NCBI GenBank assembly: GCA_012861695.1
Contig: JAAOOA010000167.1
Span: forward strand, 173,501-237,500
From: Trematomus loennbergii
Taxonomy: Eukaryota > Chordata > Actinopteri > Perciformes > Nototheniidae
Length of the DNA stretch: 64,000 nucleotides
Direction: 5' to 3'
Shown here: in pieces, positions 1 to 11,985 of the stretch
How positions within the stretch are numbered: position 1 is the stretch's first letter
How the letters are laid out: every line of letters starts with the position of its first letter
Position numbers and translations under genes: made by a program
The notes under the pieces: model-generated
Told to the model about the DNA's origin: nothing
The model's database searches: none
What the model saw: the letters and a program-made list of their open reading frames with translations, nothing else

Positions 1-329
1 CTGCATCCCCAGTTTCTGACAGCCAAACCTGCAGATTGATAGTTTCACAGCCATTCTCAACAAACTCTCCCCCTGCCATAACACTACACAGGTCATCATT
101 TCAATAGGACTCAATAACGGACTTTCTGAGACTTCACTGACGACTTCTACCAACAACTGCAGGCAACGTGGAAGCAAACCACCACCACCTTCCCAATGCC
201 ACCATATACATCCCCATCATCACTTTTCAGACCGACTTAACCCTCAACAGCAGACTCTACTGACAGCTATCAACAACACCAAAGCCCTGAAATATAACTT
301 CATACCGGAAATGAACCCACTTCTCTTTA

Positions 330-645
330 GAGTCAATAACGAAGATATACACTGGACCACCCAGACGGCCGAGATGTTGCCCAGGTACTGGAAGGAACAG
401 TTAAACTTATAGACAGGGATAATTGCCAAATCACAACTCCCCATCTGTCAAACATAACCAATCTTTCTGCCGTTTTCTCCCTCACAGCCGCCCAGTTGGA
501 AGTGCTGGAAAAAGGACTCACGTTCATCCCCACTCCCAAACCACCCTCCCGGCCGGAGCTCAGGGCGGACCTCCATGCCTTCCACAGGCGGATCAAGCTC
601 AGCTTCCTGGGGAGCAGAGATGGGGTCGTTACTAAAAAAAAGTAA
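330..645 (+). mobile_element. Penelope-like element scrap, N-terminal coding region
   Basis: A frame open from about 345 to the TAA near 645 reads through LSAVFSLTAAQLEVLEKGL and then FIPTPKPPSRPELRADL, followed by HRRIKLSF. A 'Lx(x)LxKGLxFxPTPxxP...L..D...F.R.I.L..F' pattern is, from memory, the start of the coding region in vertebrate Penelope-like (Neptune-type) retroelements. The frame stops at once in an A-rich tract, and no reverse transcriptase or GIY-YIG domain follows, so this is at most a fragment. The upstream 330 bases carry short unrelated frames. The family call rests on recall of the motif only. Confidence 0.35.
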
Positions 646-692
646 TATATTACATATTACATATTACTTTAAAAAAAAGTAATATATTACAA
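634..692. repeat. AT-rich repeated palindromic motif
   Basis: The motif AGTAATATATTAC occurs twice with ATATTAC repeats between them, separated by A-runs. It marks the junction between the Penelope-like scrap and the dispersed repeat that begins near 720. Confidence 0.5.
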
Positions 693-719
693 GTAGTAGT
701 ACAAATCCTGTTTCAATCA

Positions 720-1800
720 CATTAGTATGCATAAAAAGTGACAGGTCACATCCCCCACTACTTATGCTAATGAGCCCCTTTGATATGCTAATGAGCCCCT
801 TTGTTCGAAGTGTTATCGCGTGTAGGTGTGATATCACAGATAGGTGTGATATCCTTTGATGTGAGGGGGTGAGGTGTTGTAACATGTAGGTGTGATATTC
901 CCCCTTGTAGTAGATCCTTTGTTGTCTAATCTAATTAGCCTTTGATGTCTGCCCTTTTGTTGTCTAATCTAATTACCCTTTGATGTCTGTCCTTTGAGGT
1001 GAGGGTGAGGTGTTGTGACATGTAGGTGTGATATTCCCCCTTGTAGTAGATCCTTTGTTGTCTAATCTAATTAGCCTTTGATGTCTGTCCTTTGTTGTCT
1101 AATCTAATTACCCTTTGATGTCTGTCCTTTGATGTGAGGGTGGTGAGGTGTTGCAACATGTCTCGCACCCCATCCCCCTCGCACCCCGTCCCCCTCTCAC
1201 CCCTTCCTGATAGAGGTGGGGGTGGAGCTAGGTAAAAAAAGAAATCCGTGCAAACTAAATAAAAAGCCACTCATTTCAACTCACCAAGTCACCTAAACTT
1301 TCAAAAAGAAAATGGCAAAGAGATGCATCGATATGGGTTTAATCAGCGAGACGTCTGTGACCGTCGGGCGCGCCAGTCAAGAAACGGATGCAGTATCTGT
1401 GCCCGGGTTCAGACCCTCCGTCAGAGGCTCTTCATGAAAATGGAGTCTGGATGTGTGAGACTGTCTCCCCTCACACCCCCTCCCACCCCTCCCCTCCCCC
1501 CTGCCCGTCACCTCCTGATTTTGCTATCAGCCATTAATTTTCACTCACTAAGTCACCTAAAACTTTTATTGTCCTCTCTAAATTAGATTTGTTTTTAATA
1601 TGATTTGTGTTAACTAAGGATGTTCTCTTAAGTTGTATGGCTTGTGAACTAATGTTTAATTACTTTACTAACTACAACAAAGTCTCTCTGAGAGGAAAAT
1701 AATAATTTAAAATATGTTAATGACCCCGTGATATTGTATTTTGTAATGTTTAATTACTTCACACAACTATTAATGAATCCCTATATGAAGTTACATGAGG
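720..1800 (+). repeat. Dispersed repeat / terminal-repeat-like unit, left copy
   Basis: It begins near TTAGTATGCATAAAAAGTGA and runs through short internal repeats (GGTGTGATATC, CTTTGTTGTCTAATCTAATT, CTTTGATGTCTG) to the segment ATCCGTGCAAACTA at about 1,246. An inverted copy lies at 25,485-26,086, and an inverted fragment at 10,403-10,500. A short frame starts at ATG 1,312 (about 41 codons, no recognised domain). The 25-kb copy lacks the stretch from about 1,322 to 1,545, so the two copies differ by an internal deletion. It may be the terminal inverted repeat of a large DNA element whose remnants lie at 10.5-12.5 kb, but that link is inference. Confidence 0.6.
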
Positions 1801-1806
1801 CTACAT

Positions 1807-2005
1807 TTACTGGTGTTGAGCCCTGGATGATGAAAATAATCTAAGTGTCATGTTAGGGGGACATTACGGAACTCAGGAGTCCGCCCTTGGAGCTTGGAGA
1901 GCGGATAAAGAGAGGTGTATTTAATGGTGTTGAGCCCTGGATGATGTAAATAGTCCAAGTGCCAAGGTAGGGGGACATTACGGAACTCAGGAGTCCGCCC
2001 TTTGA
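1807..2005 (+). repeat. Tandem duplication, about 83-bp unit
   Basis: A block starting TGGTGTTGAGCCCTGGATGA and ending at GAGTCCGCCCTT occurs at about 1,811-1,889 and again at 1,924-2,002 with few differences. The spacer is GGAGCTTGGAGAGCGGATAA followed by a short tail. No coding role is seen. Confidence 0.7.
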
Positions 2006-2164
2006 GGCGTTGTTAACATTAATGCTTTTGTTTTTGTTACTAAGATACTTTTTAGATACACTTTTGAAGTGAGCAACACTTTACAACTGGTAGAAAGTTA
2101 AGTACTTTGTATGGAATTGGGTTTTCTTTAGAGCTGTTTTCAGTGAGACAATGCAGTTTCTGAT

Positions 2165-2300
2165 CATTTTAAGTTTCAAGTTTCAAGGCTTTATGGCATA
2201 TGCCCATTAGCTACAGTGTAGATATGTCAATGAAAAACATAGGTCACAGGCTCCTCCAACAGTGCAACAAATATATATATATATATATATTATAGAGCAC
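2165..2300 (+). repeat. Dispersed fish repeat, copy 1
   Basis: Contains AGCTACAGTGTAGATATG and CTCCTCCAACAGTGCAACA, ending in an (AT)n tract. A related copy lies at 39,853-40,030 in the last intron of the oxidase gene. The family is not named here. Confidence 0.55.
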
Positions 2301-2619
2301 ATAAAACAGATAAAATACTGCAATAGAATGTTTTGATATGACAGATTTGTGCGTAATTCTCTCACAAAGGAACTGTAAGATACACGTTTATGTATGGAAA
2401 ACTTTATAACTTGGTAAAATATTCATTCATTTGTAATGAATTACTTGACTAACATTACTTTTTTTAAATATATGTTTTTAGATGCTTTACTTTTGATTTC
2501 TTTCATGTTATTTTAACACAACATTACTTTTTTCATATTTTTCAACATACTGTGATATTTGTTTTTTCTCTCCTTTTTCCATTATATTTTTGAATATACA
2601 GACACTCAACGCAATAAGT

Positions 2620-2835
2620 CCCACCCCAATCAGCAAATCATCCAAAACTAAGGACCCCCACTAAGACGAACAGATTTTCTTTAAGACTGTGACTCTTAAA
2701 GGCACTTTGGGATTTTAGTAAGACAATCCAGTTTTCTGGAAATAACTTAAATGATTTTTGTTTTTTCTCCTACAAAGATACTTATAGTTACACTTTAATG
2801 GATGCAAAACTTTATAACTTGGTAAAATATTCATT
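2620..2835 (+). repeat. Deletion derivative of sequence at 10.7-11.4 kb
   Basis: The stretch from about 2,625 (CACTCAACGCAATAAGTC) matches about 11,326-11,388. It then passes directly into a stretch matching 10,707-10,857 (CAGATTTTCTTTAAGACTGT through GGATGCAAAACTTTATAAC). The order is therefore rearranged relative to the longer copy. It shows that the 10.7-11.4 kb material belongs to a repeated family and is not a unique gene. Confidence 0.6.
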
Positions 2836-4019
2836 AATTTGTAATGAATTGAGATTCTTAAAGAATCAAACTCTAAATGGAGAGTTTGTGATTTTAACAC
2901 TGTTTCGATGAAACAATGCAGTTTTGATAACTTCACTTGACTAACATTACTTTTTTAAATATATGTTTTGTTAGATGACTTTACTGATTTTTGCTTTTTT
3001 CTTCCTTGCTTTTGTTTGTGTTACTAAGATACTTTTAGATACACTTTGAAGTGTGCAACACTTTACAACTGATAGAATAGTACTTTGTAAGGAATTCGTT
3101 TTCTTGGTAGAATATAAAGTACTTTGTAAGGAATTGGGTTTCTTAACAATCCTGCTCCACCATTAAATCACTTAATCTGCTACTTCCAGGCAAAGCTTTA
3201 AAACTTGTATCGTGTATTAAGTCATGTCTTGGCAAAAATGAGAGTCCTGGGTGCTTTAAAACATTTCTTAGAACATTTTGATATATTCAAACACATAATG
3301 AACTGCAATGACTCTGGCTCACTGCTGCATCAAATTTATTTTACACTGTTGTGAGGACAAGACTGTGAGACTCTCAGACCCTTTGTTGTCAATCTAATTA
3401 GCCTTGATCTATAAAAAAGTCACCTACTACTTTTATTTGTCCTCTCTAAATTAGATTTAGGGTTTTTAAAAGAAAAGGCGTGTTGTGAGGGGGAAAAAAC
3501 AGATGTATGTATGCGGTTTTGAATGGTGGCTGGTTGATGAAAACTGATCCAAAATAAGGGGTCAGGAATAATATGGCTTGAAATATGAGCAATCATGTTA
3601 ATAGCTACAGATACGGTAAAGTACTACAACAACAACATAGGAGTGCTTATACTGTATGTTGTAAAAGCAGGACAAACAAATAAATAAAATGCTGCATTGT
3701 TTTTGAAACAAGAACCATATGCCCAAGGCATTTCTACATTTAGATGACATGTTCAGAACTCAGTACATTTGAACCAATAACTAATTTAACCATCAACATC
3801 AATTTAAGTGCACACAGCAGTGCAAACAAACAAAAAACAGGCTTGTGTGCATCAGACAACTCAAATTACTCCACTTTAACCATATTTAGAATGTCCTCAT
3901 TTTAACTAAAGTAATTTAACCTAAGTGGAGCCAACCTAAGGAGTGGGCACTACAGTCAGGGACTAGCTTACTTTTTAACATTCTACTCAAAGGGCCCGTA
4001 AATATTATCTCCGCCAATA
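2836..4019. other. AT-rich stretch with no gene seen
   Basis: Repeats of phrases such as ACTTTGTAAGGAATT and of motifs from the 720-1,800 unit (near 3,380-3,460) are present. No coding frame of note and no recognised element ends. Confidence 0.5.
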
Positions 4020-4039
4020 TGCTATATTAAAATATCATT

Positions 4040-4262
4040 AAAAAAAAAAAAACTCATAGTATTTCATGTTGAAATGATCAAGGAAAAGCCAGTCAATGTT
4101 ATGTTAACACAAACAAAAGTTCTGTTTTATATGTTGAAATATAATTTAAAAAACAACGATATAGTATTTTCAAGTCTTACTTTAGTATGGCAAATTTAAG
4201 AATAAGTCACATTAAAGTTTGTCATGATTTTCCGTAAAAAAGTCAAGTATAGTTTGTCAAAA
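4040..4262 (+). repeat. Degenerate tandem repeat with 'agtatagt' core, left part
   Basis: Irregular units of about 40-60 bp share phrases such as AAAAGTCAAGTATAGTTTGT. The same repeat continues after the L1 insertion at 10,362-10,400 and recurs at 12,545-12,815. The L1 element landed inside it. Confidence 0.55.
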
Positions 4263-4546
4263 GAATATGAAAACACCCGAGAGGAACAAGATGGCAGCCT
4301 GAGCTGAGAGCTCCGCACAACCTCAGTGATTAATTTGAGTTTTTTGCCTCCACTCAGAGAAAAAGCTTAACATCTTTATCGACTATAGTTAAGAGTCGAC
4401 ATCTAAGGAAAGACTCCTGCTACAAAAAGAAAGAAAAAGAAGGAAGGATGCCAAGAAACCCCCACGAAACAACCAAGACAATGGGGGCCTACCAGAACCG
4501 CGGCTGAGTCTCAAGAGGATGATAGAAATCCTTCGTTTGTTGAGAT

Positions 4547-5300
4547 AATGTCCGAGTTAAAATCTCAACGCTCTGAGATACTTAATCGTCTCGATGGAAT
4601 TGATAATCGTTTGGAGATTGTGACTAGTCAAGTTTCAACAATGAAAGAAGCATTAGCTACAACAAACCAGGCCCTTGAGAATCAACTTCAGCGTATGGAT
4701 GAAGCTGACAAAGAATTTCGACATTAGAAGACCCTTACAAACTACGGCACGGGATCTTCACCGAGCCGAAAAGTTGATAAGACGCTGGAATCTAAGACGG
4801 ATGATCTCGAAAATAGAGGGAGACGTAAAACCTTGTTCTACTAGGGCTCCCAGAGAAGTCAGAAGGCAGCCAACTACTACTTCAATACATTCAACAAAAC
4901 TACCTTGCTGGCTCAAACTCTCCCTCGATCAGAATCTAGAGTTGGAGCGGGTCCACCGCTCTCTACGACCATATCCCGAGCCAGGGAAGCCTCCAAGACC
5001 AATTATGATCCGCTTTCTACGAGTCAAGATAAAGAAATGATACTGCAATCTGCGAAGAAAATGTCAATCCACGAGGGTAATACTAAACTCACCATTCGCC
5101 AGGATCTGTCTGCAGAGGTACGCCGAAAGCGCAAGGAGTTTGACCTGGTGATCAAATTATTCCTCGAAAAAGCATGTTCAGAGGATTTGCATATCCTCAT
5201 CGGCTCCGTATTCTTCATAAAGAGAAGATTGTTTTTTTTGAAGATCCCAAAGAAGCCGACACTTTTGTCAAGCAGCTGCAGTAAGTCGCTATTTTTCTAA
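4547..5300 (+). pseudogene. L1 ORF1 (RNA-binding coiled-coil protein), frameshifted
   Basis: The frame from ATG 4,547 gives a heptad-like stretch (SELKSQRSEILNRLDGIDNR and onward), the usual coiled coil of L1 ORF1 proteins that form trimers on the LINE RNA. The remainder is spread over two frames, 4,675-5,040 and 4,905-5,300. It includes PYPEPGKPPRPIMIRFL and RKRKEFDLVIK, which resemble the conserved transposase_22-type RNA-binding core and C-terminal domain. At least two frame changes separate the parts, so no full protein is encoded. Position just upstream of ORF2 fits an L1. Confidence 0.7.
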
Positions 5301-6171
5301 CCTACCGGAGTGGAGGTAAGATGTACATTCTTCTTTTCTTTTTTCTCCTCTTCTTATCATTCCCATGTTGCAACGGTTATAAGTCATAATCGAACTCCAA
5401 ATTAACTGTCATCGGGATTGGGGAAACGTGTGGAAATCGTTTTTTGCAAGGACACATCAAGAGGATTTTCCTGTTTAAAGGATCGAACTGGTTCATTTGT
5501 ATTTTGTTATATTTACCAGTGCCTTTGCTTCCGGCAACAAAGAATGACGTAACGGACCACACCAACAAAGAAGGTAGTGGAGGGGGTCTGACAAAACAAT
5601 AACATACTGTTCTGTTTAAAATACAATCTTCCTCCACTTTTATTTGACGGTTAAGATATCACCATGTACTCCTCCGATCGTTCTTTTTTGATTTGTCTTG
5701 TTTTTTATGGCAATTTATTGTTTGACATGTAAATAATCGGATGGAACATACCATGATGAAATTTGGGATGCGGACGGGTTTTCAATATGAGGGAAAGTTG
5801 TTTCCATTATTTTTTTCTATCTACCCGTCCTCTGTTTAGGAGGAAAATTATGAAGAAATGTATTTATTTTCAATGAGAACTGAGGAAGGGAGCTCCAAGT
5901 TGCCAACACAAAGAGGACATTTCGTTAGTTCTGAGATGAACATTTTTCTGACGTTTGTTTCTCTCTGGGCTACAACAAATTGGGTAGATGAACTGCCAGG
6001 GTCGGAAGACCCTGGTTTGGGTGGGATGTTATATTGTTTTCTTTTTGTGTTTTACGTTTTTGTTACATTAGTTTTAATGGTAAATAATAAAAGCAGTGAC
6101 AATCCCTTTTGTGTATGGGGCCAAAATATACAACGTATTAAATATAATCCCACAGATATGCAGCAGTCACC

Positions 6172-9100
6172 ATGCAAAATATGAAAATATATTCTTGGAA
6201 TATTAAAGGCTTGGGAAATCCCATAAAAAGGAATAAAGTACTATCTCTTCTTAAAAATGACAAAGCTGATGTGGTCTTCTTACAAGAAACCTTTCTCTCA
6301 GATACGAACACCTTAAATTGAAAAGAGATTGGATAGGTCAGGTGTATTTTTCATCATATAAAACCCATAGTAGAGGGACAGCTATTGTGATAAACAAAAC
6401 TTGCCCATTCGAATTAGAAAAATTAGTTACAGACCCAAATGGTCGGTTTTTTGGTTGTCGGTACTATTTTTGGAACCCCAATTACCTTTTTAAATATCTA
6501 TGCTCCCAACATAGATGAACCAATGTTCATGTCTGACATGGTGCTGCTCTTCAATGAAAATTGTAAAGGATTAGGACTGATGGGCGGCGATTTCAACTGC
6601 ACTCTTAACCCTACATTAGATAAATCTAACCAGTCCAAGAGCCACAATCTTAAATCCTCAAAGGTCCTTCAGGGGCTTTGTGCAGAATGTGGCCTTATTG
6701 ATGTATGGCGTCAACTAAATCAGGATGTCAAAGATTACACTTTCTTTTCAAATGTCCACAACTCTTATTCTAGAATAGATTATTTTTTTATTCCCTCAAA
6801 ATACATGCATAGGGTAAAAGAATGTAAAATTGATTCCATTAATATTTCGGATCATGCAAGAGTTCATGTAACTATTCACTTGGAGAGTGGAGAATTTGTA
6901 TCCAGGCGCTGGAAATTTGATAACTCCTTACTTAGAGACGAAAAATTCCAATTAAAAATGCGAATGTGGATAAGGTACTATATAAAAGAAAACAATGACC
7001 CCTCTATAGATCCGAATATTATTTGGGAAGCTGCAAAAGCTACTTTAAGAGGACTTATTATCTCATACACATCCTTTAAAAAACGTGAAAAAATTAGGCT
7101 CAGACAAGAACTTGAAAGAGAAGTAAACAGATGTGAAGCACTTCATAAATCCGCATCAACAGATGAAAACTGGAAACAATTAAACACAGCCAGAGCTAAA
7201 TTAAATATTGACTTAACAAATGAAAATATAACACAAATGAATCTTATCAGACAAAAGAATTATGAATTCGGCAATAAACCAAGTAAACTACTTGCCTATC
7301 AATTAAAGAAGGAGCAGGCAGAAAGGGCTATAAAAGCAATTCGTCTGAAAGACAACGAAATAAGCTACCACCCAAAACAGATTAACCAGACTTTCTATGA
7401 ATTTTATAACAAATTATACAAATCTCAATCTGATTACTCACAAGATGAACTGGACAATTATCTCCATAACATTAATTTACCTACGTTATCTGATATAGAT
7501 CAAGAGTATCTAAACTCATCAATTACAGAAGTAGAAGTTCTGGCTGCAATTAAATCTATGCCTATAAATAAAAGCCCAGGGCCAGATGGCTTCTCGGCAG
7601 AATTTTATAAAGAGTTTTGGACTGAACTTCAACCTATATTTATGTCAATGGTTACCAACTTCTCTCACAACAGAACACTTCCTCAAACAATGAATCTTGC
7701 ATATATTACTGTACTACATAAAGATGGAAAAGACCCCTTGAATTGTTCTTCATTTAGGCCTATAAGCCTCTTGGATCATGATTATAAGATTATCACCAAA
7801 TTATTAGCAAAACGACTGGAAATTATTTTACCTAAACTAATTAGTCCTGATCAAACAGGTTTTGTCAAGGGCAGATATTCTTCTGATAATATAAGGAGAC
7901 TTTTGAATATTATAAACCATTTGGACACCTGTCAGAGGCCTTCTCTGCTTCTTTCTTTAGATGCCGAGAAGGCGTTTGACAGGGTAGAGTGGAATTTTCT
8001 TTTTGCTATCTTGAACAGATTGAATATGGGCTCTCGGTTCATAGAGTGGGTCAAATCAATTTATAAAAATCCTAAAGCAGCGGTTATCACTAACTGCAGT
8101 TCCTCAGATTTTTTTCCACTAACAAGGGGGACAAGACAGGGATGTCCACTGTCGCCTTTGCTTTTTGCTATTGTAATTGAACCACTGGCGTCATGTGTGC
8201 GAGACAACATGGGTATTAAAGGAGTGAAGATTAACGATGAACACAACATTTCTCTGTATGCTGACGATATCATTCTTTACTTAACAGACCCAGAAAATTC
8301 AGTACCACATCTGCACGACACGATAGAGCAATTTGGAAGATACTCAGGATATAAAGTTAATTTTAAGAAATCTAATGCTTGTTTCTTACATATGACGCCA
8401 ACAGCAAATCTGGAAAAGTCTTGTTCTTTTAATTTGTCACCAGGTGGCTTTAAATACTTAGGAATAAATATAACACCACACCTGGATAATCTGTTTAAAG
8501 AGAATTACAATCCGCTCATTGACAAAATCAAACAGGATTTATCTAAATGGTCCACATTGCCAATATCACTGCTAGGAAGAATCAATGTCATAAAAATGAA
8601 TATTCTACCGAGATGTAATTTTCTTTTTCAAATGTTACCATGCTATTTATCCGCTGACTATTTTAAATCTCTCAATAGACATATCTCAACATTTATCTGG
8701 TGTAATAAAAAACCAAGAATCAAGTTAATTACTCTTATGAAACCAGAAACTATGGGGGGACTTGGTCTTCCTAACTTTCAACACTACTTCTGGTCAGCTC
8801 AATTAAGAAATGTATTATCATGGTCTCTGGGAAGAAAGGATTCACTATGGGTTCAGATAGAAGCCAATGTCTTTGACCCGTTGCCAGTGGAAACTCTTAT
8901 ATTTGTTAAAGATTTCAATAAGGTGAAGAATATGGACAAATGTTTTACAGTGGTCAATACACTTTTAGCCTGGAGGGACTGTACAAAAAAAGCTCATGTT
9001 AACTCTGGTATTTCCATCTTTTCTCCTATTTTGAACAATCCGGATCTTAGCAAATATTTGTTGTCAATCGATATAAACAAATGGACGAAATCAGGTATAA

Positions 9101-9945
9101 AGCAATTGAAACATTTGTTTCACAAAGATATAACAATGAAATCATTTAATGATTTAAGAGCAGAATATGACATTTCAAATAAGGATTTTTTCAGATACCT
9201 GCAAATTAGGAACGTGATCCAATCAATTATTAAAAGCAATAAATTGAGACCGGGATTATTAGAAGAGGAGGAGATATTGATGTCATCGAGCACGATCAAA
9301 GGTAAAATTAGTGAATTTAATGCAGTTTTTTCTAAAAGAGCTCAGTCATCATTTCTAACCTTAAAAAAGATCTGGGAAAAGGATTTAGGGATACAGATAG
9401 ATGAAACTACTTGGCTGAACATTTGTGAAAGAACACATTTTCCATTCACAAGCAATAAAATCAAAGAAGCAAACTTTAAATTTATCAACAAATTCTACCT
9501 CACACCCATAAAGATGCATAAAATTTCCAAAGAAAACTCTCCAAAATGTCCGAGATGTAAAATAAAAGAAGGAACATTTATGCATCTGTTTTGGGATTGT
9601 GATCTCTTGAAACATTTCTGGGAATCGATTCATGCTCTCACAAAAGCCGTTTTAGACATCGAAATTAGCCTAAATCCATGTTTTTTCCTGTTAAATGACA
9701 TGCCAAACTTTAAACTGAACCCAAAACATTACAGAATACTAATCACAATAACATATTTTGCCAAGAAATGTATACTTTTATTCTGGAAGAATGAACGTCC
9801 CCCAACATTTAAACTTTTCATTGATCAGATAACACATTTTTTACCTCTGGAGAAAATGACATTGGAAAAATATAATCGTGGACATATTTTTCAAGCTCTG
9901 TGGTTGCCATTGTTTTCGTATTTGGAAAACATATCTGAGATATGA
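6172..9945 (+). pseudogene. L1 ORF2: endonuclease and reverse transcriptase, two compensating frameshifts
   Basis: The protein starts at ATG 6,172 with KIYSWNIKGLGNPIKR, the first strand of an APE-type endonuclease. It stops at TGA 6,319-6,321, continues in another frame to about 6,440, and returns to the first frame for 1,168 residues to 9,945. Endonuclease signatures include MGGDFNCTL and SRIDYFF followed by ISDHARV. Reverse transcriptase motifs are SLDAEKAFDRVEW (motif A), GTRQGCPLSPLLFAIVIEPL (motif B) and LYADDIILYL (motif C, catalytic DD). Near the C-terminus, CPRCKIKEGTFMHLFWDC is the Cys/His cluster typical of L1 and Tx1 ORF2. Two single-base indels near 6,312 and 6,446 are all that break the frame. 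The enzyme nicks target DNA and primes reverse transcription there. Confidence 0.9.
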
Positions 9946-10318
9946 CCAGTGATGGAATGGTGCATTCTGTGGCTATTTGTCCTGACGGCCGGAAATACGT
10001 GTTATGGTGTTGTCATTGTCTACATTGTCACTGTATTGTATAATTATTTGTATTGTATAATTATTTGTTTGTTTTACTTGTCTGGTTTTTATTTTATTTT
10101 TTATTTATTTATTTTTTGGTTCAATTTTTTCCTTTTCCTTTTTATGTTTATTTTCATGGCTCTGTTGTTTAAGTTATATTGATAAGCTTTTTTTGGTTTT
10201 GCCTGTGCGGGTATGTGTGGGTGGAGGGAGGGAGGGGGGAGTGTAGTGAGTGTACTGTGATATTACAATATAAATTAAATGGCATCGATTATTGTACACT
10301 ATAATGAAATAAAAAGAC

Positions 10319-10350
<32 letters not shown>

Positions 10351-10402
10351 GAATATGAAAAAATCATTTTGTAGAGTAGTATGTTGAAAATCTCAGTGTT
10401 TA

Positions 10403-10500
10403 ACTGAACACACCTACATGTGATAACACCTCGAACAAAGGGGTAATTAGCATACAAAGGGGGGTCACTAGCATCAGTAGGGGAAAGGTGCTACGAAAAT
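10403..10500 (-). repeat. Fragment of the 720-1,800 repeat, inverted
   Basis: Phrases such as GTGATAACACCTCGAACAAA and TTAGCATACAAAGG match the 25.9-26.0 kb copy in the same orientation and 722-830 in reverse. It lies just upstream of the integrase remnant, as a terminal repeat would beside the first gene of a large DNA element. Confidence 0.55.
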
Positions 10501-10534
10501 GAACTTTAAGGAGGGGAACTTGTAAGAATTTCCA

Positions 10535-10735
10535 AGGTGAGAGGGTCTTTGATAAAAATATGAACAGAGTTATACCGACTAACTATTTACGGTGTCCGAA
10601 CGCATACCTCGTCAACCATCTGTTGTCAAACTCAAAGATTATGATGGAGAAGAGATCAAGGGGACTTTTTATGAGAAAGAGTTACAAAAAGTGAAGGTAG
10701 TACTTTTTCTGAACAGATTTTCTTTAAGACTGTGA
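10535..10735 (+). pseudogene. Maverick/Polinton-type integrase, C-terminal remnant
   Basis: Reading from 10,592, the frame gives VSERIPRQPSVVKLKDYDG followed by GEEIKGTFYEKELQKVKV. A 'W.dE.F.V...P..Y.L.D..GE.I.G.FYe.ELQ.V' pattern is, from memory, the C-terminal end of retroviral-type integrases in Maverick/Polinton elements and related adintoviruses. Just upstream, the same frame shows SYTD, a stop codon, then LFTV, which fits the expected acidic-plus-LFTV segment. The catalytic DDE core is absent. Length is about 50 residues against roughly 300 for a whole enzyme. The similarity is by eye; a profile search would settle it. Confidence 0.6.
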
Positions 10736-11313
10736 CTCTTAAAGGCATTTCCTAGTAAGACAATCCAGTTTTCTGGAAATAACTTAAATTATTTTAGTTT
10801 TTTCTCCTACAAAGATACTTATAGTTACACTTTAATGGATGCAAAACTTTATAACTTCAGGATATTTGGGCATGTCATGCATAAAAGCGGTGTCATCTTT
10901 CCTGAAACTGACGTGCTGTCCGTTTTACAAACAAGTTATCTTTCTGCTTCTTCACCCTCTGAATTTTCCTCCCCCGTCCCTATTCCTTCAGCCATCACAA
11001 CAACAATCAAGTCAGATCTGTGAAATTAAACACCTCTCCCAAAGCGTGACTTCCCTATTGAGGAGTGGGGCCGTAGGGCCTAACCCGATTGGCCTAATAT
11101 ACTAACATGCAGAATGTATGGTATGTTTGAAAAAAGACTAACCATCTATCCAGTTCAAGCTGTCTTTAAGATGCGACATCGCGCTCTGACTTTTTCCGTA
11201 AAGTGACAAACTATTACTTATTCTTACATTTGACCTCTTGCTGCTTGGTTGAAAATGATAGATGAAAAAGCTACAAAGCTTAAAGAACTTTCTAAAAACT
11301 CTCAATTCTACAG

Positions 11314-11962
11314 ATGAATCCCCCCACTCAACGCAATAAGTCCGCCCCCCACTCAGCAAATCATCTAAAACGAAGGACCCCACTAAGACGACCGTTGAAA
11401 ACTAGCCAGGGATCTGAGAAAAACCAAGTCTCCCCCGCGAGTTGCAGCCAGGAACAAACTCCTGTCTCTATCATCACCACCATTGTGGACACCCAAATTG
11501 CAGTACTACTGCTGCTGATGTTACTCCTGGGCCAAGACGTCTCTGTTTATGAACATAGTGAAATCGGAGTTGGTTGATATTCTGGAGAGGGTGCTGCATC
11601 GGTACAGAGAAAAAATCTGCAATGGATGCCGAGTCAGTCACCCCGGCCAGAGGCAACACGATTGTCTGAATGACATTCCAGAATATTTCTTCAGAAACAA
11701 TTACAACGCGTTAATGAAAAGTCTTTGGCTCGCCGACTTCATTACAGTGAATGACCAGAGTCTTAATGATAAAAAAACATTTACACGGCTGAATGGAGGA
11801 TCCAAGGCGCTTCGGAGGCTTTTCTGTACAATCTCAAAAACTGCAGACGCCTCAAGGAGAGACTTGAAAAGATCCATGCCGAGCTGGATGGATAGGAAGA
11901 AGACTAATAACCAGCGGTTGATTGAAGCCGGGGATTTTTTTTTTTTTTTTCCGATACTTTGA
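11314..11962 (+). pseudogene. Remnant of a mobile-element or virus-like gene with CxxC...HPxQxxHxCL motif
   Basis: Two overlapping frames, 11,314-11,577 and 11,549-11,962, read in the same direction. The first is basic at its start (NKSAPHSANHLKRRTPLRR). The second contains CNGCRVSHPGQRQHDCL, a Cys/His cluster that may bind zinc, then IPEYFFRNNYNALMKSLW, and ends in an A/T-run after a Lys/Arg-rich stretch. I associate the CxxC...HPxQ..H.CL pattern with repeated ORFs of Maverick/adintovirus-like elements in fish and invertebrates, but the function is not known to me. Part of the region is repeated at 2,625-2,672, which supports a mobile origin. Confidence 0.45.
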
Positions 11963-11985
11963 CTTTTCTTTAAAGTAAAATAAAA

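Larger units (their letters stand above)
4274..10350 (+). mobile_element. L1-clade LINE, near full length, with target-site duplication
   Basis: An insertion of about 6.1 kb has a 5' leader containing AACAAGATGGCAGCC, an ORF1 remnant, an ORF2 of L1/Tx1 type, and a 3' end AATAAAAAGACTTG followed by a run of about 28 A. The sequence GAATATGAAAA is present at 4,263-4,273 and again at 10,351-10,361, directly after the poly(A). It is an 11-bp target-site duplication, extendable by neighbouring A residues. A copy this complete with a clean duplication is probably fairly young, although both reading frames are damaged. It split an older tandem repeat. Confidence 0.92.

Noticed and set aside
5858..6184. 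An independent 108-codon gene before L1 ORF2
   Set aside because: It falls in the L1 inter-ORF region, lacks any domain and overlaps the ORF2 start.
6318..6518. A separate 66-codon gene
   Set aside because: It is the middle part of the L1 ORF2 endonuclease in a shifted frame.
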